From assembly GCF_019392245.1 (NCBI RefSeq), contig NZ_JAHXRL010000002.1:558001-622000 (forward strand): DNA of 64,000 bases, read 5' to 3'. This DNA is from Sulfitobacter sp. CW3. Its GTDB lineage: Bacteria > Pseudomonadota > Alphaproteobacteria > Rhodobacterales > Rhodobacteraceae. A program made the translations under genes and the position numbers. The notes below the pieces were generated by a model. It made no database searches. It was not told the DNA's origin and saw only the letters and a list, made by a program, of their open reading frames with translations. Below are positions 26,168-35,100 of this stretch, piece by piece (position 1 is the first letter of the stretch; every line of letters begins with the position of its first letter).

Positions 26168-26617
26168 ATGCCCAAGTATCAAAAGACCCCCGACGCCGTC
26201 GCGGCCCTGTCACCCGAGGAATACCACGTCACCCAGCAAAGCGGGACAGAGCGCCCCGGCACCGGCAAACTGCTTAGCAACAAAGAGCCGGGCATTTACG
26301 TAGACATCGTATCAGGCGAGCCCTTGTTCGCGTCAGCCGATAAATACGAATCCGGCTGCGGGTGGCCCAGCTTTACCAAAGCGATTGAACCCGCATATGT
26401 GAACGAATTGCGGGACGACACCCTTGGCATGATCCGCACCGAGGTGCGCAGCACACATGGCGACAGCCATTTGGGTCATGTCTTTCCCGATGGCCCACCG
26501 GACCGTGGCGGGCTGCGGTATTGCATCAATTCTGCCTCGCTTCGCTTTGTTCATCGCGACGATATGGAAGCCGAGGGATATGGGGACTACATCAATCAGG
26601 TGGAGAACGTAGCATGA
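26168..26617 (+). CDS. msrB: Peptide-methionine (R)-S-oxide reductase
   Basis: This 149-residue enzyme reduces the R form of methionine sulfoxide in proteins. SGCGWPSF carries the recycling Cys64, [14 protein letters not shown] the substrate His residues, and [11 protein letters not shown] the catalytic Cys119. The two CxxC zinc motifs found in many MsrB proteins are absent: the first site reads DIVSG. It is therefore a zinc-less form. AAAGGAG precedes the ATG. It overlaps msrA by four bases, giving a coupled repair pair for both sulfoxide stereoisomers. Confidence 0.96.
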   Translation: MPKYQKTPDAVAALSPEEYHVTQQSGTERPGTGKLLSNKEPGIYVDIVSGEPLFASADKYESGCGWPSFTKAIEPAYVNELRDDTLGMIRTEVRSTHGDSHLGHVFPDGPPDRGGLRYCINSASLRFVHRDDMEAEGYGDYINQVENVA

Positions 26618-27123
26618 CACAACAACGTGCAGTATTGGCCGGCGGATGCTTTTGGGGCATGCAAGATTTGATCCGGAAACGCGACGGGGTCATTTCGACC
26701 CGTGTCGGGTATTCTGGCGGCGACGTGCCCAATGCGACCTATCGCGATCACGGCACCCATGCCGAAGTGATCGAAGTGATCTTTAACGACGAGGTTCTAA
26801 GTTATCGTGATTTGCTAGAGCTGTTTTTCCAGATCCACGATCCATCGACGCTGAACCGCCAAGGCAATGACCGCGGTCTAAGTTACCGTTCTGCAATCTA
26901 CTATGAGAACGATGATCAAAAGGCCGTAGCCCTGGATACTATCGCCGACGTCGACGCGTCAGGCATCTGGCCTGCAAAGGTCGTAACCGAAGTCGAACCC
27001 GTTGGCGATTTTTGGGAGGCCGAAACCGAGCACCAAGACTACCTTGAGCGGATTCCAAATGGCTATACCTGCCACTTCCCCCGTCCTGATTGGGTTTTGC
27101 CCAAGCGCGCAGCCGCTGAGTAA
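26614..27123 (+). CDS. msrA: Peptide-methionine (S)-S-oxide reductase
   Basis: The 169-residue enzyme has GGCFWGMQD with catalytic Cys12, the conserved [27 protein letters not shown], and the segment [27 protein letters not shown]. It reduces the S form of methionine sulfoxide with thioredoxin. It starts in an ATGA overlap with the msrB stop, so the frame upstream of 26614 is not used. A perfect 12-bp hairpin lies 55 bases beyond the stop. Confidence 0.96.
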   Translation: MTQQRAVLAGGCFWGMQDLIRKRDGVISTRVGYSGGDVPNATYRDHGTHAEVIEVIFNDEVLSYRDLLELFFQIHDPSTLNRQGNDRGLSYRSAIYYENDDQKAVALDTIADVDASGIWPAKVVTEVEPVGDFWEAETEHQDYLERIPNGYTCHFPRPDWVLPKRAAAE

Positions 27124-27177
27124 ACCGCTATAGTAACCGGCTGACAACGCAAGGTTTTCTAAGGTTATCGTTATTGT

Positions 27178-27205
27178 ACCGCCAGCGAATAAATTCGCTG
27201 GCGGT
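27178..27205 (+). terminator. Hairpin terminator after msrA
   Basis: ACCGCCAGCGAA pairs perfectly with TTCGCTGGCGGT around TAAA, followed by TTACTTATT. The rest of the 287-base gap up to 27410 holds no recognisable gene apart from the CtrA-like site. Confidence 0.8.
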
Positions 27206-27372
27206 TTACTTATTAACCTATAACTACGCGTTTCCCCACTTTCTAATGAGAAATACGAGCCGAACTGGTTACCCGGTATCGGACGTGTCGACAATTATAG
27301 TCGCCACGCACCAATACCGCGCGCCGCGACTATATTTCAAATATGGCCATATGATGGTCCTGATGCAAACTA

Positions 27373-27388
27373 TTAACAAAAGGTTAAC
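27373..27388. promoter_or_regulatory. CtrA-like binding site
   Basis: TTAA-CAAAAGG-TTAAC matches the CtrA consensus TTAA-N7-TTAAC exactly. It lies between the 3' ends of msrA and the hydantoinase gene, where no promoter is expected, so it may be fortuitous or drive an unannotated RNA. The same seven-base spacer recurs at 61782-61796. Confidence 0.4.
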
Positions 27389-27410
27389 AAAATAAAGATT
27401 CTGTTAATTT

Positions 27411-29417
27411 TTATCCGTTTGCGATTCTGGGGCGTCCCGTGGCCTCGACCATGATCACCGCTTCGATAAAAACTTCGCGGTTTTCGACCTTGGAGGTGCG
27501 AATATCATGCGCGCATTTCACTTGAATATCTGCAACGCCAGCGGTCTGCGCGCCTGACACAGCCTTCTGCCGCAGCGCATCCTCAAGCTGCGCGATGGCG
27601 CTGGCCTGATCGGTGAAATCCTGCGGTCCACTGATCAGGTGAACACGGTATCGCCCTTCGCTGGGCGATGTGACCGTCCCGCTTTCGCGCATCGTCACAC
27701 GACCAACCACAGCCCCAATGGCGTTTGCCACATCCGCATGTTCCGGCAAGATCATCTGCGCCCCAAGCATTCGCCCAACCGCCGGATAATAAGCTGCTGC
27801 AGAGGCACCCAGCCCGATCACCGGAACATTCAGCGCAGCATCTATCCGCAAAAGTCCCCGATGCCCCATCAACCCTCTTTGCAGCAAAACGTGGCGCGCC
27901 AGCACGTCGGGGGCAGTATCAAAGGCCTGATCTTCTTCTGCAAAGGCGGTTTCCAGCAATGCCAGTGCGGTTTGATGCGTCAGCTGATCAACAATCATCT
28001 GCGCCATCACATCAGGGTCGGGGGCCAGCATATTTCCCGCCCCCGTCCGCCGACGCCCGAATAGACCCAAGGCCTTGCGCGCAGCATCTGTATCCCACGT
28101 CTCAACGCGGCCCAAAGCATGGCTTGCGTCCGACGGCGTCACACCGGCAATCTGAACCAGCCCGCGTTCAACCAACCGTTGCAGCGCGCCTGTCTCGATC
28201 CGCGAGCGCAGGATATTACCCAGCGGATGCACACCATCGCCGATGCGTTCCAGCAGGGCGCTCTCTCGGGGGCCGATACCTTCGTGGGTTTGCCCTGCGA
28301 CGGCCCGCACGAACCTCGCGTCAAATTCACCCGGCGTGGCGGTGCGCAATTGCGCATCCAATGCATCGTGGACAATTTCCGGCGCATCGACGGCCACCAA
28401 CGATACCGGCAACAAACGTCTAGGCCCAAGCGTGATACCGCCCTGCAGCCCCTCGGTCAGGAAATGTACCTCGCTATCACCGCCCAGTCCCGTCGTACGC
28501 ATCGCCACCGCTTCGACCATGGTACGATAGGGCCCGACTTGGGCACCCGCAGGATCAATTGCCGGCCGCCCTTCACGCAGCAACGCCACATCGGTTGTGG
28601 TCCCGCCAATGTCACTGACCAATGCATGATCCGCGCCCGTCATCCAACGCGCCCCGACGATCGACGCAGCAGGCCCGCTTAGGATCGTCTCGATCGGGCA
28701 CTCGCGGGCTTGGCTCGCTGAAATCAGCGCCCCGTCGCCGCGCACCACCATCAAAGGGGCCGTCACACCAATCTCGGTCAGCACATCCTCGGCGCGGCCA
28801 ATCAAGCGGTCAATCATCCCGATCAAACGCGCATTCAAAACAGCCGTCAGCGCGCGTTTTGGGCCATTCAACTTGGCCGACAATTGATGCGACGATGAAA
28901 CCGGTTTGCCCGTCAACTGCGTCACAAGATCGGCCACCCGCAACTCATGCGCAGGGTTGCGGGTGGCGAACTGGCTGGCAACAGCAAAGCCGCTCACATC
29001 CCCTTTGTGCTGCTCAAGGAAAGCAACCAATGCAGTCTCATCCAGCGGGATCGCTTCGCTGCCGGCATGGTCATGGCCGCCCGCCAGGATCAGATACGGA
29101 TCACCCTTTAACGCGTCGGCCAATCCATGGGCCTGCAAATCCCGCTCCTTGAAGCCGACATAGATCAGCGCGACACGACCGCCTTGCCCTTCGACCAGCG
29201 CATTGGTCGCCAGCGTTGTCGACAAGGATGCAAGCGACACATCAGCCGCGCTTACATCCGCCTTGGCCAATACTGCGCGCACCGCATTTCCGACGCCAAT
29301 CGCAAGATCATTCCGGGTTGTCAGCGCCTTGGCCGACGCAATCACAGTCTTTTCGTCACGGATCACCACCGCATCCGTATAGGTTCCGCCGGTATCAACA
29401 CCCAGAAGCAACGCCAT
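27411..29417 (-). CDS. Hydantoinase/oxoprolinase family protein (HyuA type)
   Basis: The 668-residue protein belongs to the ATP-dependent N-methylhydantoinase A/5-oxoprolinase family with actin-like ATPase domains. MALLLGVDTGGTYTDAVVIRDEKTV is the first phosphate loop, LASLSTTLATNALVEGQGGRVALIYVGF follows, and HALVSDIGGTTTDVALLREGRPAID is the second phosphate loop. No HyuB-type partner gene is adjacent; HyuB usually lies directly downstream, so this is either a stand-alone member or has a distant partner. Substrate is unknown. AAGGAG precedes the ATG. The nearest gene upstream is queG, ending 65 bases before. Confidence 0.88.
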   Translation of the reverse strand: MALLLGVDTGGTYTDAVVIRDEKTVIASAKALTTRNDLAIGVGNAVRAVLAKADVSAADVSLASLSTTLATNALVEGQGGRVALIYVGFKERDLQAHGLADALKGDPYLILAGGHDHAGSEAIPLDETALVAFLEQHKGDVSGFAVASQFATRNPAHELRVADLVTQLTGKPVSSSHQLSAKLNGPKRALTAVLNARLIGMIDRLIGRAEDVLTEIGVTAPLMVVRGDGALISASQARECPIETILSGPAASIVGARWMTGADHALVSDIGGTTTDVALLREGRPAIDPAGAQVGPYRTMVEAVAMRTTGLGGDSEVHFLTEGLQGGITLGPRRLLPVSLVAVDAPEIVHDALDAQLRTATPGEFDARFVRAVAGQTHEGIGPRESALLERIGDGVHPLGNILRSRIETGALQRLVERGLVQIAGVTPSDASHALGRVETWDTDAARKALGLFGRRRTGAGNMLAPDPDVMAQMIVDQLTHQTALALLETAFAEEDQAFDTAPDVLARHVLLQRGLMGHRGLLRIDAALNVPVIGLGASAAAYYPAVGRMLGAQMILPEHADVANAIGAVVGRVTMRESGTVTSPSEGRYRVHLISGPQDFTDQASAIAQLEDALRQKAVSGAQTAGVADIQVKCAHDIRTSKVENREVFIEAVIMVEATGRPRIANG

Positions 29418-29482
29418 CGTCTTCTCCTTGAACTATTCGCACGGGTTTAGAGATAACCCCGTTCAGGTCCAGCCTGTTTGCG

Positions 29483-30511
29483 TCATTTTGCGGCCAAGCG
29501 GGCCACCGCCCAACGCGCCGCATCCGCCACGGTGGCATCAGGGTCCTGGACTAAAGGTTGCGCCGCTGCCGAAAGCCGCGGCTTGCCCGAATTTCCGATG
29601 GCATAAAGAACATTGCGGATGAACCGATCCCGCCCGATCCTTTTGATCGGCGATCCCGAAAACCGCGTGCGAAATGCCGTATCATCAAGCGTGACGAGGT
29701 CGGCCAGATCAGGTGCGCCCACCCCGCCGTGATAGCGCATATCGCTGGCCGCGACGGCGAACTTGTTCCATGGGCATGCGGCAAGACAATCGTCGCAGCC
29801 GTAAATCCGGTTGCCCATCTTGCTGCGCAACGCCAGATCAACTGGGCCTTTGTGTTCAATCGTCAGATAGGAAATACAACGCCGCGCATCCAGCCGGTAG
29901 GGCGCAGGAAATGCGTCTGTCGGACAGGCATCCAAGCACGACCTACAAGACCCGCAATGATCGACCTCGGCACCGTCAACGGGCAACTCAAGCGTGGTGA
30001 AAATCGCACCCAGAAAGGCCCAATTCCCCCAATCACGGCTCAGTAAATTGGTGTGCTTGCCCTGCCACCCCAAACCCGCCGCTTGGCCCAACGCCTTTTC
30101 CGGCACCGGTGCGGTATCCACGAAAACCTTCACCTCACAGGTTTCCTGCTCGATCAACCAACGCGCCAAACGTTTGAGACGCTTTTTAACAATGTCATGG
30201 TAATCGCGGCCATGGGCATAAACCGATATCGCGGCCTTATCTGTATGCTCCAGCACCGCCGTCGGATCATGCTCAGGCGCATAGCTTTCTGCCAGCATAA
30301 TAACCGACCCCGCCTCGGGCCACAAAGCAGCGGGGTCACCGCGCCACGCCATCCGGTCTGCCATCCACGCCATCTGCCCGTGGTACCCTGCCTCAACAAA
30401 GGCCGCCAACCGCGCGGGGACTTGCGGAACATCCGACGGGCGGCAAACTTTGCAGGCCACAAACCCCTCGGCCAACGCCTGAGCCACCAAACGATCCTTT
30501 AAATCGTCCAT
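29483..30511 (-). CDS. queG: Epoxyqueuosine reductase
   Basis: The 342-residue cobalamin- and Fe-S-dependent enzyme carries out the last step of queuosine synthesis in tRNA, reducing epoxyqueuosine. The N-terminal cobalamin-binding domain includes [23 protein letters not shown] and [23 protein letters not shown]. Two 4Fe-4S clusters are supplied by [16 protein letters not shown] and [16 protein letters not shown]-terminal HEAT-like part ends [10 protein letters not shown]. The ATG is two bases from the CCAGAGAAG tail of repeat copy D, so part of the repeat doubles as the leader of this gene. Confidence 0.95.
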   Translation of the reverse strand: MDDLKDRLVAQALAEGFVACKVCRPSDVPQVPARLAAFVEAGYHGQMAWMADRMAWRGDPAALWPEAGSVIMLAESYAPEHDPTAVLEHTDKAAISVYAHGRDYHDIVKKRLKRLARWLIEQETCEVKVFVDTAPVPEKALGQAAGLGWQGKHTNLLSRDWGNWAFLGAIFTTLELPVDGAEVDHCGSCRSCLDACPTDAFPAPYRLDARRCISYLTIEHKGPVDLALRSKMGNRIYGCDDCLAACPWNKFAVAASDMRYHGGVGAPDLADLVTLDDTAFRTRFSGSPIKRIGRDRFIRNVLYAIGNSGKPRLSAAAQPLVQDPDATVADAARWAVARLAAK

Positions 30512-30512
30512 A

Positions 30513-30563
30513 TCTTCTCTGGCTCTGAAATATCCTCGGGGGTTTGGGGGCAGACAGCCCCCA
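30513..30563 (-). repeat. Intergenic hairpin/GGATATTT/CCAGAGAAG repeat, copy D (likely terminator)
   Basis: On the complement, TTGGGGGCTGTCTGCCCCCAA is a perfect hairpin with a seven-base loop, then ACCCCCGAGGATATTTCAGA and GCCAGAGAAG follow. It lies just after the stop of the GST gene and directly before queG. Confidence 0.75.
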
Positions 30564-30574
30564 ACGCTGTCCGC

Positions 30575-31240
30575 TTAAAAATCAAGGTCATTATAGTGCT
30601 TTGGCGGCGGAAACCCTGGTACCTGATCAGCTAGCAACGATCTGAAGGCAGGGCGTGATTTGATCTTGGCGTACCAGTCTTTCACAACGTCGGACCGGTT
30701 CCAGTCCACGTCCGAGATATAATCAAGCGATGACAGATGCGCCGCTGCCGCGAAATCGGCCAGCGTCATGACATCACCTGCCAGCCACCGCCGATGATCA
30801 AGCAGCCACGCCATATAATCGATGTGATATTTGATCGCCTTGGCACCATCTTTGACATTGCGGCTGTCAGGGAAACCTTGACCCATGACCTTTTTGTTCA
30901 CACGCTCGTACAGCAGCTTTGATGTCACTTCGGCGTGGAACTTGTCATCAAACCAGCTGACCAGACGGCGCACTTCAAGACGTTGAACCGGGTCGCTTGG
31001 CATCAAGGACGGTTCCGGGCGGGTTTCCTCGATATACTCGCAGATCGCCGCACTCTCAGACATCATCACCCCATCCAATTGCAGGACAGGCACCTTGCCA
31101 GCGGGATTTCTGCGCATGAAATCAGGGTCTTGCTCCCAGTATCGCTCTTCTACCCGCTCGACCTCGATCTTCTTTTCGGCAAGGCTAAGCCGGACCTTTC
31201 GGCAGAAAGGAGAAAGAGGGACGTGAAACAGGCGGGCCAT
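30575..31240 (-). CDS. Glutathione S-transferase family protein
   Basis: The 221-residue protein has a thioredoxin-like N-terminal domain (MARLFHVPLSPFCRKVRLSLAEKK, with Ser/Pro-Phe-Cys at the usual glutathione-activating position), then MMSESAAICEYIEETRP, the motif that binds the glutamyl part of glutathione. The C-terminal helical domain (about 90-215) contains WLAGDVMTLADFAAAAHLSSLDYI, with the N-capping box. ATG 31240 is preferred to 31252. The Cys in PFC suggests a Cys-GST (omega/beta-like or stringent-starvation SspA-like) activity. Substrate is not deducible. Confidence 0.88.
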   Translation of the reverse strand: MARLFHVPLSPFCRKVRLSLAEKKIEVERVEERYWEQDPDFMRRNPAGKVPVLQLDGVMMSESAAICEYIEETRPEPSLMPSDPVQRLEVRRLVSWFDDKFHAEVTSKLLYERVNKKVMGQGFPDSRNVKDGAKAIKYHIDYMAWLLDHRRWLAGDVMTLADFAAAAHLSSLDYISDVDWNRSDVVKDWYAKIKSRPAFRSLLADQVPGFPPPKHYNDLDF

Positions 31241-31298
31241 ATGGGGATCCAAAACTAAGGTTGAGCTTATCCACTCATGCCTGTGTTAACTGGCATTT

Positions 31299-32024
31299 TC
31301 AACTCTCGAAACAAGCGGCGCGCCCATCCTTGCTGATTGTCGCCGCCCCGTCGCGTATCTGCGCGCTGCGCTTTTTGGTATAATTACCGGGGTTTGAGGC
31401 AGACCGGGTTTTGGGGGATGGCAGTATCGCGGCAAGCCGTGCCGCTTGCGTGGCCGACAGCTTTGACGGGCTGACACCGAAATAATGCTGCGCTGCAGCT
31501 TCTATCCCAAATACACCTTCGGCAAACTCTGCAACGTTAAGGTAAACCTCAATAATACGGCGCTTTGTCCAGACTGCCTCGACAAGCGGGGTGATCGCAG
31601 CCTCCAACGCTTTTCGGACCCATGTGCGACCGTGCCAAAGATAAACATTCTTGACCGTTTGCTGGCTAAGGGTGGATGCGCCACGGTTCGATCCTTCGGC
31701 AATTGCCCTTTTGATCGCCGCCAGATCAAAGCCCCAGTGATAGCAGAAATTCGCATCCTCAGCCGCCACCACGGACCGCGCCATAACTGGGGCGATTTCC
31801 TCAAGCGGGACCCAGTGGTGATCGACACCACCCAACCTGCGGGACTCGCTGAACATATAGGGTGTGGTGGGCGGATTCAGCATTGCAAACAACAAGATGA
31901 ACGCCAGCAAAACCCCGACAACGACCAGCATCAGCTTGAGCGCGGCACGTATCACACGCCGTTTAAAGCCCCCACGTGATTTAGCGGCGACTTTGGTCTT
32001 TTTCGATGATGCGCGTTTTGCCAT
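31299..32024 (-). CDS. mtgA: Monofunctional biosynthetic peptidoglycan transglycosylase
   Basis: The 241-residue GT51 enzyme polymerises lipid II into glycan strands at the outer face of the inner membrane. A basic N-terminus precedes a single membrane anchor (about 25-50, LKLMLVVVGVLLAFILLFAML). The catalytic domain shows VVAAEDANFCYHWGFDLAAI, containing the catalytic Glu, then GASTLSQQTVKNVYLWHGRTW and KRRIIEVYLNVAEFAEGVFGIEAAA, the GT51 motifs. ATG 32024 is used; a GTG lies two codons upstream. No transpeptidase domain is present, which separates it from class A PBPs. Confidence 0.95.
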   Translation of the reverse strand: MAKRASSKKTKVAAKSRGGFKRRVIRAALKLMLVVVGVLLAFILLFAMLNPPTTPYMFSESRRLGGVDHHWVPLEEIAPVMARSVVAAEDANFCYHWGFDLAAIKRAIAEGSNRGASTLSQQTVKNVYLWHGRTWVRKALEAAITPLVEAVWTKRRIIEVYLNVAEFAEGVFGIEAAAQHYFGVSPSKLSATQAARLAAILPSPKTRSASNPGNYTKKRSAQIRDGAATISKDGRAACFES

Positions 32025-32118
32025 GGCCACCAGCTATACTGCCCAGAGCGGTTGTTGTGAACGGGCGTTACACCTTGAAAGTGCCTTTTGCCTGATACGC
32101 GCCATCACAGGGCGGCCT

Positions 32119-32147
32119 GCCGGGCATGATACGTGCTCATGCCCGGC
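32119..32147. terminator. Hairpin downstream of gltB
   Basis: GCCGGGCATGA pairs perfectly with TCATGCCCGGC around a seven-base loop. It lies 14 bases beyond the gltB stop. No T-run is present on the gltB side. Confidence 0.6.
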
Positions 32148-32160
32148 TTATTCCCACAGC

Positions 32161-35100
32161 TTATTCGGCAGGGATCGCTTTCGTTTCATGGCTCAGCGGT
32201 GCCGGAATATGGATCAACATCTCTTTTGGACAAATCTGAACGAAATGATCCTTTTCAATCGACCAATGCTGCAAGATATCGGCAGCCTTACGGCTGTTCG
32301 TTTCTTCCAGATGCCGTTCGATCAGAGTTTTCAACTCATTTTCCCAGTGGTCGACCGTGACCGGGCAGGTCACAAGCGTTTCGGTGTTCAGCATCGAATC
32401 CGCGCGCCCCTCCGGGTCATACAGATAGGCCATGCCCCCTGTCATACCTGCGCCAAAGTTCGCGCCAATGCTGCCAAGGATAACGGCCACACCACCGGTC
32501 ATATATTCACAACCGTTGCTGCCGCAGCCTTCGATCACGACATGCGCGCCCGAGTTGCGCACAGCAAAACGTTCACCGGCGCGGCCCGCTGCAAACAAGA
32601 ACCCTTTGGTCGCACCGTATAGAACCGTGTTGCCGATGATGGTGTTTTCGGCTGCGGTGATGGTGCTGGCCATCGACGGGCGCACCACGATTGTGCCCCC
32701 CGACAGACCCTTGCCAACATAGTCATTGGCATCACCGGATACTTCCAGCTTTAGACCCGGCGCGGCAAACGCACCAAGGCTTTGACCCGCTGACCCTGTC
32801 AGTTTCACTGTCAGATGGTCGGGCTGCAACTGGTTGTTCATACCAAAGCGGCTGATGATGTGGCTCGATGTCCGCGTGCCAACAGTACGGTGCGTGTTCT
32901 GCACCGCATAGCTCAGCTGCATTTTCTCGCCATCCTCAAGGAACCGCGCGGCGTCACGCACGATTTCAGCGTCCAGCGTATCCAGCACAGCGTTACGTGG
33001 CTTGTTACGGTCATAAACGATCTCGGATGCGCCATCGACGGTGATCAGCAGCGGGTTAAGGTCCAAATCATCCAAGTGGGCAGAGCCACGGCTGACCTGT
33101 GCCAGCAGATCGGCACGGCCAATCACATCATCCAGGCTGCGCGCGCCGATGGACGCAAGCAATTCGCGTACTTCGGTGGCGTAGAATGTGATGAGGTTCA
33201 CGACCTTGTCGGCGTTACCTGTGAACTTGCCACGCAGGGCTTCGTCTTGGGTACAGACGCCCACGGGACAGGTGTTCGACTGGCACTGACGCACCATGAT
33301 ACAGCCCATCGCGATCAGCGCGGCGGTACCGATACCGTATTCTTCGGCGCCCATCATCGCGGCCATGACAATGTCACGACCTGTGCGCAAACCACCATCG
33401 GTCCGCAGGGTCACGCGGTCACGCAGGTTGTTCATCGACAACACCTGATGCGCCTCGGTCAGGCCCATTTCCCACGGCAGACCCGCATATTTGATCGACG
33501 TGGCAGGCGACGCGCCGGTGCCACCATTGTGGCCCGAGATCAGGATGATATCCGCTTTGGCCTTGGCCACACCGGCGGCAATCGTGCCAACGCCAGACGA
33601 TGCCACCAGTTTCACGGTCACCTTACAGCGCGGGTTGATCTGCTTGAGGTCATAGATCAGCTGCGCAAGGTCTTCGATCGAATAGATGTCGTGGTGCGGC
33701 GGCGGGGAAATCAGCGTCACACCCTTGGTCGAATGGCGCAGACGGGCAATCAGGTCGGTGACCTTCATACCGGGCAACTGGCCACCCTCGCCGGGCTTGG
33801 CACCTTGGGCGACTTTGATCTCCAGCTCTTCGCACTGGTTCAGGTATTCGGCGGTCACACCAAAACGGCCCGACGCAACCTGCTTGATCTTGGCCGACGG
33901 GTTGTCACCGTTGGATTCGGGCACAAAGTGTGCCGGATCTTCGCCACCCTCGCCGGAATCCGACTTGGCCCCGATGCGGTTCATTGCAACGTTCAACGTC
34001 TTGTGCGCCTCGGGCGACAAGGCACCCAACGACATGCCGGGGGTCACGAAACGCTTGCGGATCGCGGTGATGCTTTCGACTTCCTCGATCGGGATCGCAG
34101 CACCAAGCGGCTTGATATCCAGCAGGTCGCGCAGATGGATCGGCGGGTTGCTTTGCATCTTGGCGCTGTATTGCTTCCACATCTGATAGGACGCTTTGTT
34201 GCACGCCATTTGCAGCATGTGCATCGACGACGCTTCCCATGCGTGGGTCTCTCCCGATGTGCGGGCCTTGTAGAAGCCACCGATTGGCATGACGACAGCG
34301 TCGCCCTTCCAGCCACGGTCATGCACGGCTTCGGCTTTGCGCTGAATACCTGTGGTGCCGATGCCGCTGATACGGCTGGTCATACCGGGGAAGTATTCGG
34401 CACACATTGCACGGCTCAGGCCGACGGCTTCAAAGTTCAGGCCGCCGCGATAGGACGAGATGACGGAAATACCCATCTTGGCCATGATTTTCAGCAAGCC
34501 TTGGTCGATTGCCTCGCGGTAGCGGGACATCGCTTGGGTCAGGTTCACGTCCAGCAGACCGCGATCAATCCGGTCGGCCAGCGAATCTTCGGCAAGATAG
34601 GCGTTTACCACGGTCGCACCACAGCCGATCAGAACGGCAAAGTAATGCGGATCAACACATTCAGCGGAACGCACGTTGAGCGATGTGAATGTCCGCAGAC
34701 CTTTGCGAGTCAACTGGCTATGCACGGCAGAGGTTGCCAAAATCATCGGCATCGCCACACGGCCCTCGCCGCTGAACTGGTCGGTCAGCACAATGTGCCC
34801 TGCACCGGAACGCACGGCATCTTCGGCCTCGTCGCGGATACGGCGCAAGCCGTCGTTCAGGTTGCTGCCACCGGGTTCAAAGGTACAGTCGATGGTCACG
34901 GAATCCGCGTTGAATTCCCCCATCAGCTGATCGAATTGCGCATTGGCAAGGAACGGGCTGTCGAGCACCAGAATTTCGGTCTGGGCACTGGATTCGTCCA
35001 ACACGTTTTTCAGGTTACCGAAGCGTGTTTTCAAGCTCATCACCCGGAATTCGCGCAAGCTGTCAATCGGCGGGTTGGTGACCTGGCTAAAGTTCTGGCG

